Part shown: in pieces, positions 57,103 through 64,000 of the stretch
Layout: the number at the start of each line of letters is the position of its first letter
How positions within the stretch are numbered: position 1 is the stretch's first letter
NCBI RefSeq assembly: GCF_900102675.1
Contig: NZ_FMYX01000004.1
Coordinates: 310,001-374,000 of the forward strand
DNA length: 64,000 nt
Reading direction: 5' to 3'
DNA from: Pseudomonas guariconensis
GTDB lineage: Bacteria; Pseudomonadota; Gammaproteobacteria; Pseudomonadales; Pseudomonadaceae
Translations under genes and position numbers: made by a program
Notes under the pieces: model-generated
Told to the model about the DNA's origin: nothing
What the model saw: only the letters and a program-made list of their open reading frames with translations
Database searches by the model: none

Positions 57103-57843
57103 ATGACCAGCACCGCAAATACCGCTGAAGGCGAGAAGATTCTCATCGTCGATGACGATCCGGGGCTGAGCAGCCTGCTGGAACGTTTCTTCACCAGCAA
57201 GGGCTATCGTGCCCGCGCGGTGCCCAACACCGAGCAGATGGACCGCCTGCTGGCCCGTGAGGTCTTCAACCTGGTGGTGCTCGACCTGATGCTGCCCGGC
57301 GAGGACGGCCTCTCTGCCTGCAACCGCCTGCGCAAGGCCAACAACCAGATCCCGATCATCATGCTCACCGCCAAGGGCGACGAGCTCAGTCGCATCAAGG
57401 GCCTGGAGCTGGGGGCCGACGATTACCTGGGCAAACCTTTCAACCCGGACGAGCTGATGGCGCGAGTCAAGGCCGTGTTGCGTCGCCAGGCCCCGAGCGT
57501 ACCGGGTGCCCCTGGCAGCGAGGACGAGACCGTCACGTTCGGCGACTACGAACTTTCACTGGCTACTCGCGAGCTCAAGCGTGGCGATGAAGTGCACATG
57601 CTGACCACCGGCGAGTTCGCCGTGCTCAAGGCGCTGGTCATGCACGCTCGCGAGCCGCTGACCCGCGACAAGCTCATGAACCTGGCTCGCGGCCGCGAGT
57701 GGGATGCGTTGGAGCGGTCCATCGATGTGCAGATCTCGCGCCTGCGCCGCATGATCGAGCCGGACCCTTCCAAACCGCGCTATATCCAGACCGTGTGGGG
57801 TGTAGGCTACGTCTTCGTGCCGGACGGAAACGCCAGCAAATGA
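57103..57843 (+). CDS. ompR: OmpR-type response regulator
   Basis: A 246-aa regulator: receiver domain with D61 (LVVLDLMLPGEDG) and LGKPF lysine, and a C-terminal winged helix (LTTGEFAVLKALVMHAREPLTRDKLM, RSIDVQISRLRRMIE, YIQTVWGVGYVF). It answers osmotic and envelope signals together with EnvZ encoded 123 bp downstream. AAAGGAGTTATTC precedes the ATG. A very stable hairpin lies between the two genes. Confidence 0.96.
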   Translation: MTSTANTAEGEKILIVDDDPGLSSLLERFFTSKGYRARAVPNTEQMDRLLAREVFNLVVLDLMLPGEDGLSACNRLRKANNQIPIIMLTAKGDELSRIKGLELGADDYLGKPFNPDELMARVKAVLRRQAPSVPGAPGSEDETVTFGDYELSLATRELKRGDEVHMLTTGEFAVLKALVMHAREPLTRDKLMNLARGREWDALERSIDVQISRLRRMIEPDPSKPRYIQTVWGVGYVFVPDGNASK

Positions 57844-57873
57844 ACATGAGCCTGCAGGCTTGCCATCACGCAC

Positions 57874-57903
57874 CAGGGCGACCCGATGGGGTCGCCCTGT
57901 TTG
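57874..57903 (+). terminator. Stable hairpin between ompR and envZ
   Basis: CAGGGCGACCC-gatg-GGGTCGCCCTG is a perfect 11-bp stem followed by TTTG. It could act as a partial terminator that lowers envZ expression relative to ompR, or as a 3' stabiliser. Confidence 0.6.
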
Positions 57904-57966
57904 CGTCTGGATCAGGCCCGCACCCTGTCGAGCCCCGCCCGTGAGCGCAGCGCAGTAGTTGTCCAG

Positions 57967-59280
57967 ATGAAAACGCCTCTTTGGTTCCCGCAAAGCTTCT
58001 TCGCCCGCACCCTGTGGCTGGTGCTGATCGTCGTCCTGTTCTCCAAGGCCTTGACGCTGGTGTACCTGCTGATGAACGAGGACGTGCTGGTCGATCGCCA
58101 GTACAGCCATGGCGTGGCCCTGACATTGCGCGCCTATTGGGCCGCCGACGAGGAGAACCGCGACAAGATCGCCGAGGCGGCAGGGTTGATCCGGGTCACC
58201 GGCTCCGGTGTGCCGGAGGGTGAGCAGCATTGGCCCTACAGCGAGATCTACCAACGCCAGATGCAGGCCGAACTTGGCGATGACACCGAGGTGCGGTTGC
58301 GCATCCACGCGCCGCCTGCCTTGTGGGTCAACGCGCCGAGCCTGGGCCCCGGCTGGTTGAAGGTGCCTTTGTATCCGCACCCGCTGCGGGGGCAGAAGAT
58401 CTGGAACGTGCTGGGCTGGTTCCTGGCTATCGGTTTGTTGTCCACCGCTTCGGCGTGGATCTTCGTGCGCCAGCTCAACCAGCCGCTCAAGCGATTGGTG
58501 TTCGCTGCCCGGCAGCTGGGCCAGGGGCGCAGCGTGCGGTTGCCGATCAGCGACACACCAAGCGAGATGACCGAGGTGTACCGGGCCTTCAACCAGATGG
58601 CCGAAGACGTCGAGCAGGCCGGACGCGAGCGTGAACTGATGCTGGCGGGAGTGTCCCATGACTTGCGCACCCCCCTGACCCGCCTGCGCCTGTCGTTGTC
58701 ATTGATGGCTAACGACAGTGAGCTGACCGATGACATGGTCCGCGACATCGAGGATATGGATGCGATCCTCGACCAGTTCCTGGCCTTCATCCGCGATGGT
58801 CGGGACGAGCCGGTGGAAGTGGCCGATCTGGGCGCACTGGTTCGCGAAGTCGTGGCGCCTTACAACCAGCCGGAGGAGCGGGTGCGCCTGTGCCTGGAGC
58901 CGATTCCGCCGTTCCCGCTGCGTCGGGTGTCGCTCAAGCGCATGCTGGGTAACCTGATCGGTAATGCCTTGCATCATGCGGGCAAAGGGGTCGAAGTGGC
59001 GGCGTACGTGTCGGGTGACCAGAGCGCGCCCTATGTGGTGCTCAGCGTACTGGACCGAGGGACGGGGATAGACGAGTCGGAGTTGGAGACCATCTTCAAC
59101 CCCTTCATCCGCGGAGATCGTGCCCGAGGCGGCAAGGGCACCGGGTTGGGGCTCGCGATCGTCAAGCGGATCGCGGCCCAGCACGGGGGCAATGTCGAGT
59201 TGCGCAATCGTTCCGGTGGCGGAATCGAAGCGCGGGTAAGGTTGCCATTGGGGTTGCTGTTGCCCCGTAACGCCGTTTGA
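57967..59280 (+). CDS. envZ: Osmosensor histidine kinase EnvZ
   Basis: A 437-aa inner-membrane kinase. Membrane helices at about 15-37 and 146-168 flank a periplasmic sensor domain, followed by HAMP (168-222), the DHp domain with H231 (GVSHDLRTPLTRLRLSLSL) and the ATPase domain (MLGNLIGNALHHAG, LDRGTGI, GKGTGLGLAI). It phosphorylates and dephosphorylates OmpR. ATG 57967 is 123 bp after ompR. Confidence 0.95.
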   Translation: MKTPLWFPQSFFARTLWLVLIVVLFSKALTLVYLLMNEDVLVDRQYSHGVALTLRAYWAADEENRDKIAEAAGLIRVTGSGVPEGEQHWPYSEIYQRQMQAELGDDTEVRLRIHAPPALWVNAPSLGPGWLKVPLYPHPLRGQKIWNVLGWFLAIGLLSTASAWIFVRQLNQPLKRLVFAARQLGQGRSVRLPISDTPSEMTEVYRAFNQMAEDVEQAGRERELMLAGVSHDLRTPLTRLRLSLSLMANDSELTDDMVRDIEDMDAILDQFLAFIRDGRDEPVEVADLGALVREVVAPYNQPEERVRLCLEPIPPFPLRRVSLKRMLGNLIGNALHHAGKGVEVAAYVSGDQSAPYVVLSVLDRGTGIDESELETIFNPFIRGDRARGGKGTGLGLAIVKRIAAQHGGNVELRNRSGGGIEARVRLPLGLLLPRNAV

Positions 59281-59311
59281 TGCCCTGTCATGGCTCCGCG
59301 GCTGTGTTGGC

Positions 59312-60217
59312 TCAGCCCTTGCCTTTGGTTCGTGTCTGGTTCGGCCCGCCGTTCTTCTCCAGATGTTCGATGATCATCCCGGCCACGTCCTTGCCGGTGG
59401 TGACTTCGATCCCCTCGAGCCCCGGCGAGGAGTTCACCTCCATCACCAGTGGCCCGTGATTGGAGCGCAGGATGTCCACCCCCGCCACGCTCAAACCCAT
59501 GACCTTGGCCGCACGAATGGCGGTCATGCGCTCTTCGGGGGTGATCTTGATCAGGCTGGCGACGCCGCCGCGGTGTAGGTTGGAGCGGAACTCGCCAGGC
59601 TTGGCCTGGCGCTTCATCGACGCGATGACCTTGTCGCCGACGACGAAGCAGCGGATGTCGGCACCGCCCGCTTCCTTGATGTATTCCTGGACCATGATGT
59701 TCTGCTTCAGGCCCATGAATGCCTCGATCACCGATTCGGCGGCCTTGGTGGTTTCGCACAGCACCACGCCGATGCCCTGGGTGCCCTCGAGCACCTTGAT
59801 CACCAAGGGGGCACCGTTGACCATCTGGATCAGGTCGGGGATGTCATCCGGCGAATGAGCGAAACCTGTGATCGGCAGGCCGATTCCGCGACGCGACAGC
59901 AGTTGCAGGGAGCGCAGCTTATCGCGTGAGCGGGCGATGGCCACCGACTCGTTGAGCGGGTAGACACCCATCATCTCGAACTGGCGCAGCACCGCGCAGC
60001 CATAGAAGGTGACGGACGCGCCGATGCGCGGTATGACTGCGTCGAAACCTTCCAGCGGTTTGCCGCGATAGTGGATCTGCGGTTTGTGGCTGGCGATGTT
60101 CATGTATGCGCGCAGGGTATCGATCACCACCATCTCGTGACCACGCTGGGTACCGGCTTCGACCAGGCGGCGGGTGGAATACAGACGCGGATTGCGCGAC
60201 AGCACAGCGATCTTCAT
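59312..60217 (-). CDS. rimK: Ribosomal protein S6 glutamate ligase
   Basis: A 301-aa ATP-grasp ligase. [15 protein letters not shown] is the ATP loop, [18 protein letters not shown] and [13 protein letters not shown] give metal and substrate residues. RimK adds glutamates to the C-terminus of ribosomal protein S6 and in pseudomonads changes ribosome composition and virulence or rhizosphere traits. Its start overlaps rimB by ATGA, so both are made together. Confidence 0.95.
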   Translation of the reverse strand: MKIAVLSRNPRLYSTRRLVEAGTQRGHEMVVIDTLRAYMNIASHKPQIHYRGKPLEGFDAVIPRIGASVTFYGCAVLRQFEMMGVYPLNESVAIARSRDKLRSLQLLSRRGIGLPITGFAHSPDDIPDLIQMVNGAPLVIKVLEGTQGIGVVLCETTKAAESVIEAFMGLKQNIMVQEYIKEAGGADIRCFVVGDKVIASMKRQAKPGEFRSNLHRGGVASLIKITPEERMTAIRAAKVMGLSVAGVDILRSNHGPLVMEVNSSPGLEGIEVTTGKDVAGMIIEHLEKNGGPNQTRTKGKG

Positions 60218-60696
60218 GCAGCACCTGTGACAGGGGAAAGGGTGGCCGGAAAGGCCGGTTTGTCCTGAACGTACTTAAGGCCAGGATTGACTACCAGCTG
60301 GCCGTGAATCAGCGCCTTGGAACCGAGCAGCAGGCGATAGCGCATGTTTTTGCGACAGGCAAGGGTGAACTCCACCTCCCAGACCCGGTCGCCCAACGCC
60401 AGCGGCGTACGGATCACATAGCGGACCTGGGCTTGGCCGTTGGAGCTCTTGATGGTTTTCATCGTGACCAACGGGGCTTCGCAGCGACGGTGGCGAAGTT
60501 GCACCACTGACCCCAGATGAGCGGTGAAGCGCACCCAGGACTGGCCGTCGCGCTCGAACGGTTCTACGTCCGTGGCGTGCAGGCTGGAGGTGCTGGCGCC
60601 GGTATCGATCTTGGCGCGCAGGCCCGCCAGGCCGAGGTCGGGCAGGGCGACCCACTCGCGCAGGCCGATTACAGTCAGATGGTCAAATGTCTTCAC
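60214..60696 (-). CDS. rimB: Retropepsin-like RimB protease (ATP-dependent zinc protease family)
   Basis: A 160-aa protein. D31 lies in [14 protein letters not shown], the retropepsin active-site motif, and [33 protein letters not shown] is the family core. In Pseudomonas fluorescens RimB works with RimK in RimABK control of S6 modification. GTG complementary to 60694-60696 (then AAGACATTT) is taken as start; longer upstream forms would run into the hslR promoter. rimA, a phosphodiesterase gene in that system, is not adjacent. Confidence 0.88.
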   Translation of the reverse strand: MKTFDHLTVIGLREWVALPDLGLAGLRAKIDTGASTSSLHATDVEPFERDGQSWVRFTAHLGSVVQLRHRRCEAPLVTMKTIKSSNGQAQVRYVIRTPLALGDRVWEVEFTLACRKNMRYRLLLGSKALIHGQLVVNPGLKYVQDKPAFPATLSPVTGAA

Positions 60697-60805
60697 GAAA
60701 CACGCCCTGCGAATGAGGTGGTGAACTGTAAGCACGGCACGGACTTTTTGCATCCGCAAGTTACGGTAGTACAGTTCCGTGAAAGACAGAATTCGAGGTA
60801 ATGGG

Positions 60806-61207
60806 ATGGCCCACAAAGCGGAAGAAGACGACAAGGTACGCCTGGATAAATGGCTATGGGCGGCGCGGTTCTACAAGACCCGGGCCCTGGCCAAGGCGGC
60901 CATTGAGAGTGGCAAGGTGCATTGCCGGGGAGAACGCTGCAAGCCGGGCAAGGAGCCTCGGGTAGGTGACGAATTCGTGCTGCGTACCGGATTCGATGAA
61001 CGTACCGTAGTGGTCAAGGCCTTGTCGGATGTACGTCGCGGAGCGCCGCAGGCGCAGGCCTTGTACGAAGAGACCGAAGAAAGCGTTCGGCGTCGTGAAC
61101 AGGCTGCCCAGATGCGCAAGGCTGGCGCGCTCGGTGTGACCACCGATGGGCGGCCGACCAAGAAGCAGCGGCGCCAGATTCATCAGCTGCATGGCAGTTA
61201 TGAATGA
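60806..61207 (+). CDS. hslR: Hsp15-type ribosome-associated heat shock protein
   Basis: A 133-aa S4-like RNA-binding protein: VRLDKWLWAARFYKTRALAKAAIESGKVHCRGERCKPG, then a basic tail rich in Arg and Lys. Hsp15 binds 50S subunits that carry blocked nascent chains and helps recycle them. ATG 60806 follows GAGGTAATGGG; an in-frame upstream start at 60779 is less likely. It is divergent from rimBK. Confidence 0.94.
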   Translation: MAHKAEEDDKVRLDKWLWAARFYKTRALAKAAIESGKVHCRGERCKPGKEPRVGDEFVLRTGFDERTVVVKALSDVRRGAPQAQALYEETEESVRRREQAAQMRKAGALGVTTDGRPTKKQRRQIHQLHGSYE

Positions 61208-61210
61208 GTA

Positions 61211-61229
61211 GGGGCCGCAGCGCGGCCCC
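61211..61229. terminator. Hairpin between convergent hslR and lpxT-like genes
   Basis: GGGGCCGC-agc-GCGGCCCC is a perfect 8-bp stem in the 31-bp gap between the two stops; no T-run follows on either strand. Confidence 0.55.
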
Positions 61230-61238
61230 GAAGGCCAT

Positions 61239-62039
61239 TCAGGCCGTGCGAATGACGCTCATCCTGCCCACCAGCGGCAATCGTGCCAGCCAGCTGAACA
61301 ACGGGGCGGTCCAGCGCAGTAATACCGCACTGGCTTTTGCCGCCAGCGGTGTGTAGCAGCTCCAGCCCAAGGCCAGCACGGCCATCAGCAATCCGCCGAT
61401 ATAGTCGTCCTGCCCCCAATGGGCGCCTGCCACCAGGCGCGGCAGCATGAACAGCAATGCCAGGCCCCAGATCACCAGCCGCTGCAGCAGGGTGCGGCTG
61501 AACAGGGTCATGAACAGCGCCCAGATCAATAGCACCGAAGCGTGATCGCCAGGGAAACTCTGGCTGGAGCGATCCTTCAGTTCCCACTTGGCTTCCAGAT
61601 TCGGGTAGTAGTCGCTCAGATGGACTACGTTGTCGAAGACCATCGATGGGCTGTTGTGTTGCCAGCCCATGATCGCTACCCACTTGGAAAACAGTACGCG
61701 AACCACCACTAAGAGGAGCAGCGTTACCAGAAAACCGAAGAAGGCTTCGCGCACCTGGGTCGCCTTGAACACCCAATTGCCCCGGATCAGCAGGGCCAGC
61801 AAGATCAAGCCGACGACAATATCGAAAGGACGCAGACTGCCGATCGTCCAGACGTATCGCCAGAGGGTGTTGTCGGCCAACGGCGCGTTGAGGCTGTGGA
61901 ACAGCCACTCGTCTAAAGTCAGACATAGGATCTGGCCAAAAGGCCATAACCAGAAACACAGTAGAGCAACAGGCAGCAGGGTACAGGCTACGAGGGGTCC
62001 CCAGGACCACCTTGCTTGGAACAGTGGTCGATTGTCCAT
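61239..62039 (-). CDS. LpxT-like PAP2-family membrane phosphotransferase
   Basis: A 266-aa membrane protein with six helices. The PAP2 motif reads KDRSSQSFPGDHASVLLIWA and RLVAGAHWGQDD, and SGH is replaced by GDH as in E. coli LpxT (KDASRDSFPGDHG, RVMIGAHWFTD). Other shared parts are LRPFD near helix 3 and SPSMVFDNVVHLSDYYP before the core. LpxT moves phosphate from undecaprenyl diphosphate to lipid A in the inner membrane. This is probably a paralogue or orthologue; a plain lipid phosphatase is the alternative. Confidence 0.75.
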   Translation of the reverse strand: MDNRPLFQARWSWGPLVACTLLPVALLCFWLWPFGQILCLTLDEWLFHSLNAPLADNTLWRYVWTIGSLRPFDIVVGLILLALLIRGNWVFKATQVREAFFGFLVTLLLLVVVRVLFSKWVAIMGWQHNSPSMVFDNVVHLSDYYPNLEAKWELKDRSSQSFPGDHASVLLIWALFMTLFSRTLLQRLVIWGLALLFMLPRLVAGAHWGQDDYIGGLLMAVLALGWSCYTPLAAKASAVLLRWTAPLFSWLARLPLVGRMSVIRTA

Positions 62040-62147
62040 AAAATACCTCTATTACCAACGGGGTTAAGAGCGTCTCGTGGACGCTCTGCCACGGGAGTCG
62101 TAATTCCCTGTAACCATTTTGTCATCATTTTTAGATAGCCAAAACCT

Positions 62148-63047
62148 ATGAGCGATTTGCCGGATACCGACTTCACCCAGCGTTTCATCTTCGACGACCG
62201 CGATATCCGCGGCGAGTGGGTGGCGCTCGAGCAGAGCTATGCCGACGTGCTGGCCCGTCATCCTTACCCTCAGCCGGTCGCCGTGCTGCTGGGTGAACTG
62301 ATGGCGGCGACCGCGTTACTCGTGGGCGCACTCAAGTTCGATGGCCTGCTGGTGCTTCAGGCGCGCTCCCAGGGGCCGATTCCGCTGTTGATGGTCGAGT
62401 GCTCCAGCGATCGCGATATCCGCGGCATGGCGCGCTACGAGGCGGACCAGATCCCGGCCGACGCGACCCTGGCCCAGCTGATGCCTGACGGTCACCTGAC
62501 CTTGACCATCGATCCGGTCAAGGGCCAGCGTTACCAGGGCACCGTGGACCTCGATGGCGCCAACCTGTCGGAGTGCTTCACCAATTATTTCGTCCAGTCC
62601 CAGCAGCTCAACACGCGCTTCTGGCTCGACGCCAAGGGTGGCAAGGCCCGTGGCCTGCTGCTGCAGCAGCTGCCGGTCGATCGCCAGCGCGACGAAGAAG
62701 AGCGCGAGGGCAGCTGGCAGCATGTCGTGGCCCTGGCAGGCACCCTCAAGCCTGAGGAGTGGTCTCTGGACAACGAAACCCTGCTGCACCGCCTCTACCA
62801 TGAGGACGCCGTGCGTCTGTTCGACATCGAGCCCCTGCGCTTCCATTGCAGCTGCTCGCGCGAGCGTTCCGGCAATGCATTGGTGAGCCTTGGAGAAGAG
62901 GATGCCAAGGCATTGGTGGAAGAGTGTGGTGGCAAGGTCGAGATCGATTGCCAGTTCTGCAACGAGCGCTATTTCTTCGACGCGAGCGATGTGGCGCAAT
63001 TATTTGCAGGTGGTGGCACCGAGGCACCGTCAGATACTCAGCACTGA
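62148..63047 (+). CDS. hslO: Redox-regulated chaperone Hsp33
   Basis: A 299-aa cytoplasmic chaperone. The N-terminal domain includes [23 protein letters not shown], and the C-terminal zinc switch has [14 protein letters not shown] and [13 protein letters not shown] (CxC and CxxC). Oxidation of these cysteines frees zinc and activates the holdase. It lies between the LpxT-like gene (divergent) and pckA. Confidence 0.96.
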   Translation: MSDLPDTDFTQRFIFDDRDIRGEWVALEQSYADVLARHPYPQPVAVLLGELMAATALLVGALKFDGLLVLQARSQGPIPLLMVECSSDRDIRGMARYEADQIPADATLAQLMPDGHLTLTIDPVKGQRYQGTVDLDGANLSECFTNYFVQSQQLNTRFWLDAKGGKARGLLLQQLPVDRQRDEEEREGSWQHVVALAGTLKPEEWSLDNETLLHRLYHEDAVRLFDIEPLRFHCSCSRERSGNALVSLGEEDAKALVEECGGKVEIDCQFCNERYFFDASDVAQLFAGGGTEAPSDTQH

Positions 63048-63059
63048 AACGGTTCACTA

Positions 63060-63122
63060 CAGGAGAAACTCCTGTCGAATTGCGCAAAAGCGCAGTTCTG
63101 ACAGGAGGGGCCTACTTTTTTT
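63060..63122 (+). promoter_or_regulatory. Alternative hairpins between hslO and pckA
   Basis: CAGGAG-aaa-CTCCTG (63060-63074) competes with CTCCTGTC (63069-63076) pairing to GACAGGAG (63100-63107), the latter enclosing TGCGC-aaaa-GCGCA and followed by a T run at 63116-63122. The second fold is terminator-like, the first would disrupt it. It may simply end hslO, or act as an attenuator. Confidence 0.5.
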
Positions 63123-63226
63123 GGGCTTTTCTGGCATAATCCGGCCACTTTTTTCGCTGTAGTAGTTTGAAATAGACAACTACAAAACGTTTGGAGCACT
63201 CGGCCTTGGGCCGGATGGGGTATCTC

Positions 63227-64000
63227 ATGACGCAAGCCAACAACACCGTGTACACCGACCTGACCGTCGATGAGCTGGTAAAAGAAGCGCTGTCCCGCGG
63301 TGAAGGCGAGCTGGCCGATACTGGCGCACTGGTTGTGAAAACCGGTCATCGTACCGGCCGTTCGCCGGCTGACCGTTTCATCGTCGACGAGCCCAGCACC
63401 TCCGGTGCCATTGCCTGGGGGCCGATCAACCGCAAGTTCCCGGCTGACAAGTTCGATGCTCTGTGGGCTCGCGTCGAGGCGTTCAACAACGCCCAAGAGC
63501 ACTTCGTTTCCCACGTTCACGTAGGCGCTGCCGCCGAGCACTACCTGGCGGTCAAGATGACCACCCAGACTGCCTGGCAGAACCTGTTCGGCCGTTGCCT
63601 GTTCATCAATCCGGCCCAGTACAACCCGGCCGGTCGTGAAGAGTGGCAAGTGCTCAACGTCGCCAATTTCGAATGCGTTCCAGAGCGTGACGGCACCAAC
63701 TCCGATGGTTGCGTGATCATCAACTTCGCCCAGAAGAAAGTGCTGATCGCTGGCATGCGTTACGCCGGCGAAATGAAAAAAGCCATGTTCTCTGTGCAGA
63801 ACTTCCTGCTGCCAGCTGCCGACGTTCTTCCGATGCACTGCGCCGCCAACATCGGCGAAGCAGGTGATGTGACCCTGTTCTTCGGTCTGTCCGGCACCGG
63901 CAAGACCACCCTGTCGGCCGACGAGAGCCGTTACCTGATCGGTGACGACGAGCACGGTTGGGGCGAAGGCGTTGTCTTCAACATCGAAGGCGGCTGCTAC
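63227..64000 (+). CDS. pckA: Phosphoenolpyruvate carboxykinase (ATP), 5' part
   Basis: The first 258 codons of an ATP-type PEP carboxykinase. [20 protein letters not shown] (substrate loop), [28 protein letters not shown] split around P-loop GLSGTGKT (220-227) and [19 protein letters not shown] are diagnostic. The enzyme converts oxaloacetate to PEP for gluconeogenesis. The reading frame is open to the right edge; the full protein is usually about 510-540 aa. Confidence 0.97.
   Translation, partial: MTQANNTVYTDLTVDELVKEALSRGEGELADTGALVVKTGHRTGRSPADRFIVDEPSTSGAIAWGPINRKFPADKFDALWARVEAFNNAQEHFVSHVHVGAAAEHYLAVKMTTQTAWQNLFGRCLFINPAQYNPAGREEWQVLNVANFECVPERDGTNSDGCVIINFAQKKVLIAGMRYAGEMKKAMFSVQNFLLPAADVLPMHCAANIGEAGDVTLFFGLSGTGKTTLSADESRYLIGDDEHGWGEGVVFNIEGGCY

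Overview
The window is a chromosomal stretch of a Pseudomonas of the P. putida group. This rests on high GC, REP elements of the 'TTCGCGGGT..ACCCGCTCCTACA' type between many genes, and gene content and order (gabDT, desA, ssuEADCBF, gshA, tex, ompR-envZ, rimBK, hslR, hslO, pckA) that match my recollection of that group. No insertion sequence, prophage or CRISPR array was seen. Both ends cut genes: an unnamed exported protein at the left, pckA at the right.

Most of the first 51 kb serves sulfur acquisition. (1) At 0.7-8.0 kb lies a GntR-headed operon with an AprA-like flavoprotein, an AprB-like two-cluster ferredoxin, a complete ABC importer whose binding protein seems to carry a NosL-like tail, a HEAT-repeat protein and a DUF971 protein. 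Its substrate is unknown, and it is the best candidate here for an undescribed system. (2) At 8.0-18.1 kb is a full sulfate-ester locus of the type described in P. putida S-313: atsBC and atsRK divergent, then sftR, and sftP-astA. (3) At 27.1-33.6 kb is one operon of two acyl-CoA-dehydrogenase-fold monooxygenases, one FMN monooxygenase and a MetNIQ-like importer. (4) At 33.8-37.3 kb is a cystine importer with a divergent serine acetyltransferase. (5) At 39.6-43.3 kb is tauABCD. (6) At 43.8-51.6 kb are an OprD-type porin, lsfA and ssuEADCBF. AT-rich tracts lie upstream of almost all these operons, suggesting shared sulfate-starvation control (CysB or similar).

Interleaved are housekeeping or signalling genes: gabD-gabT with a structured gabT leader, a degenerate receiver-HDOD protein, two c-di-GMP proteins around the desA desaturase, and a BCCT transporter with a TetR-type palindrome in its promoter. 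After 51.6 kb come core functions: TetR-gshA, thioesterase-tex, ompR-envZ, rimB-rimK, hslR, an LpxT-like lipid A phosphotransferase, hslO and pckA.

Other points of interest are a long folded leader before a small DUF3077 gene (46.15-46.59 kb) with three mutually exclusive pairing segments, a motif shared by the two divergent promoters of the sulfate-ester locus, and alternative hairpins between hslO and pckA. Functions were assigned from recognisable motifs and gene context only; no database search was possible.
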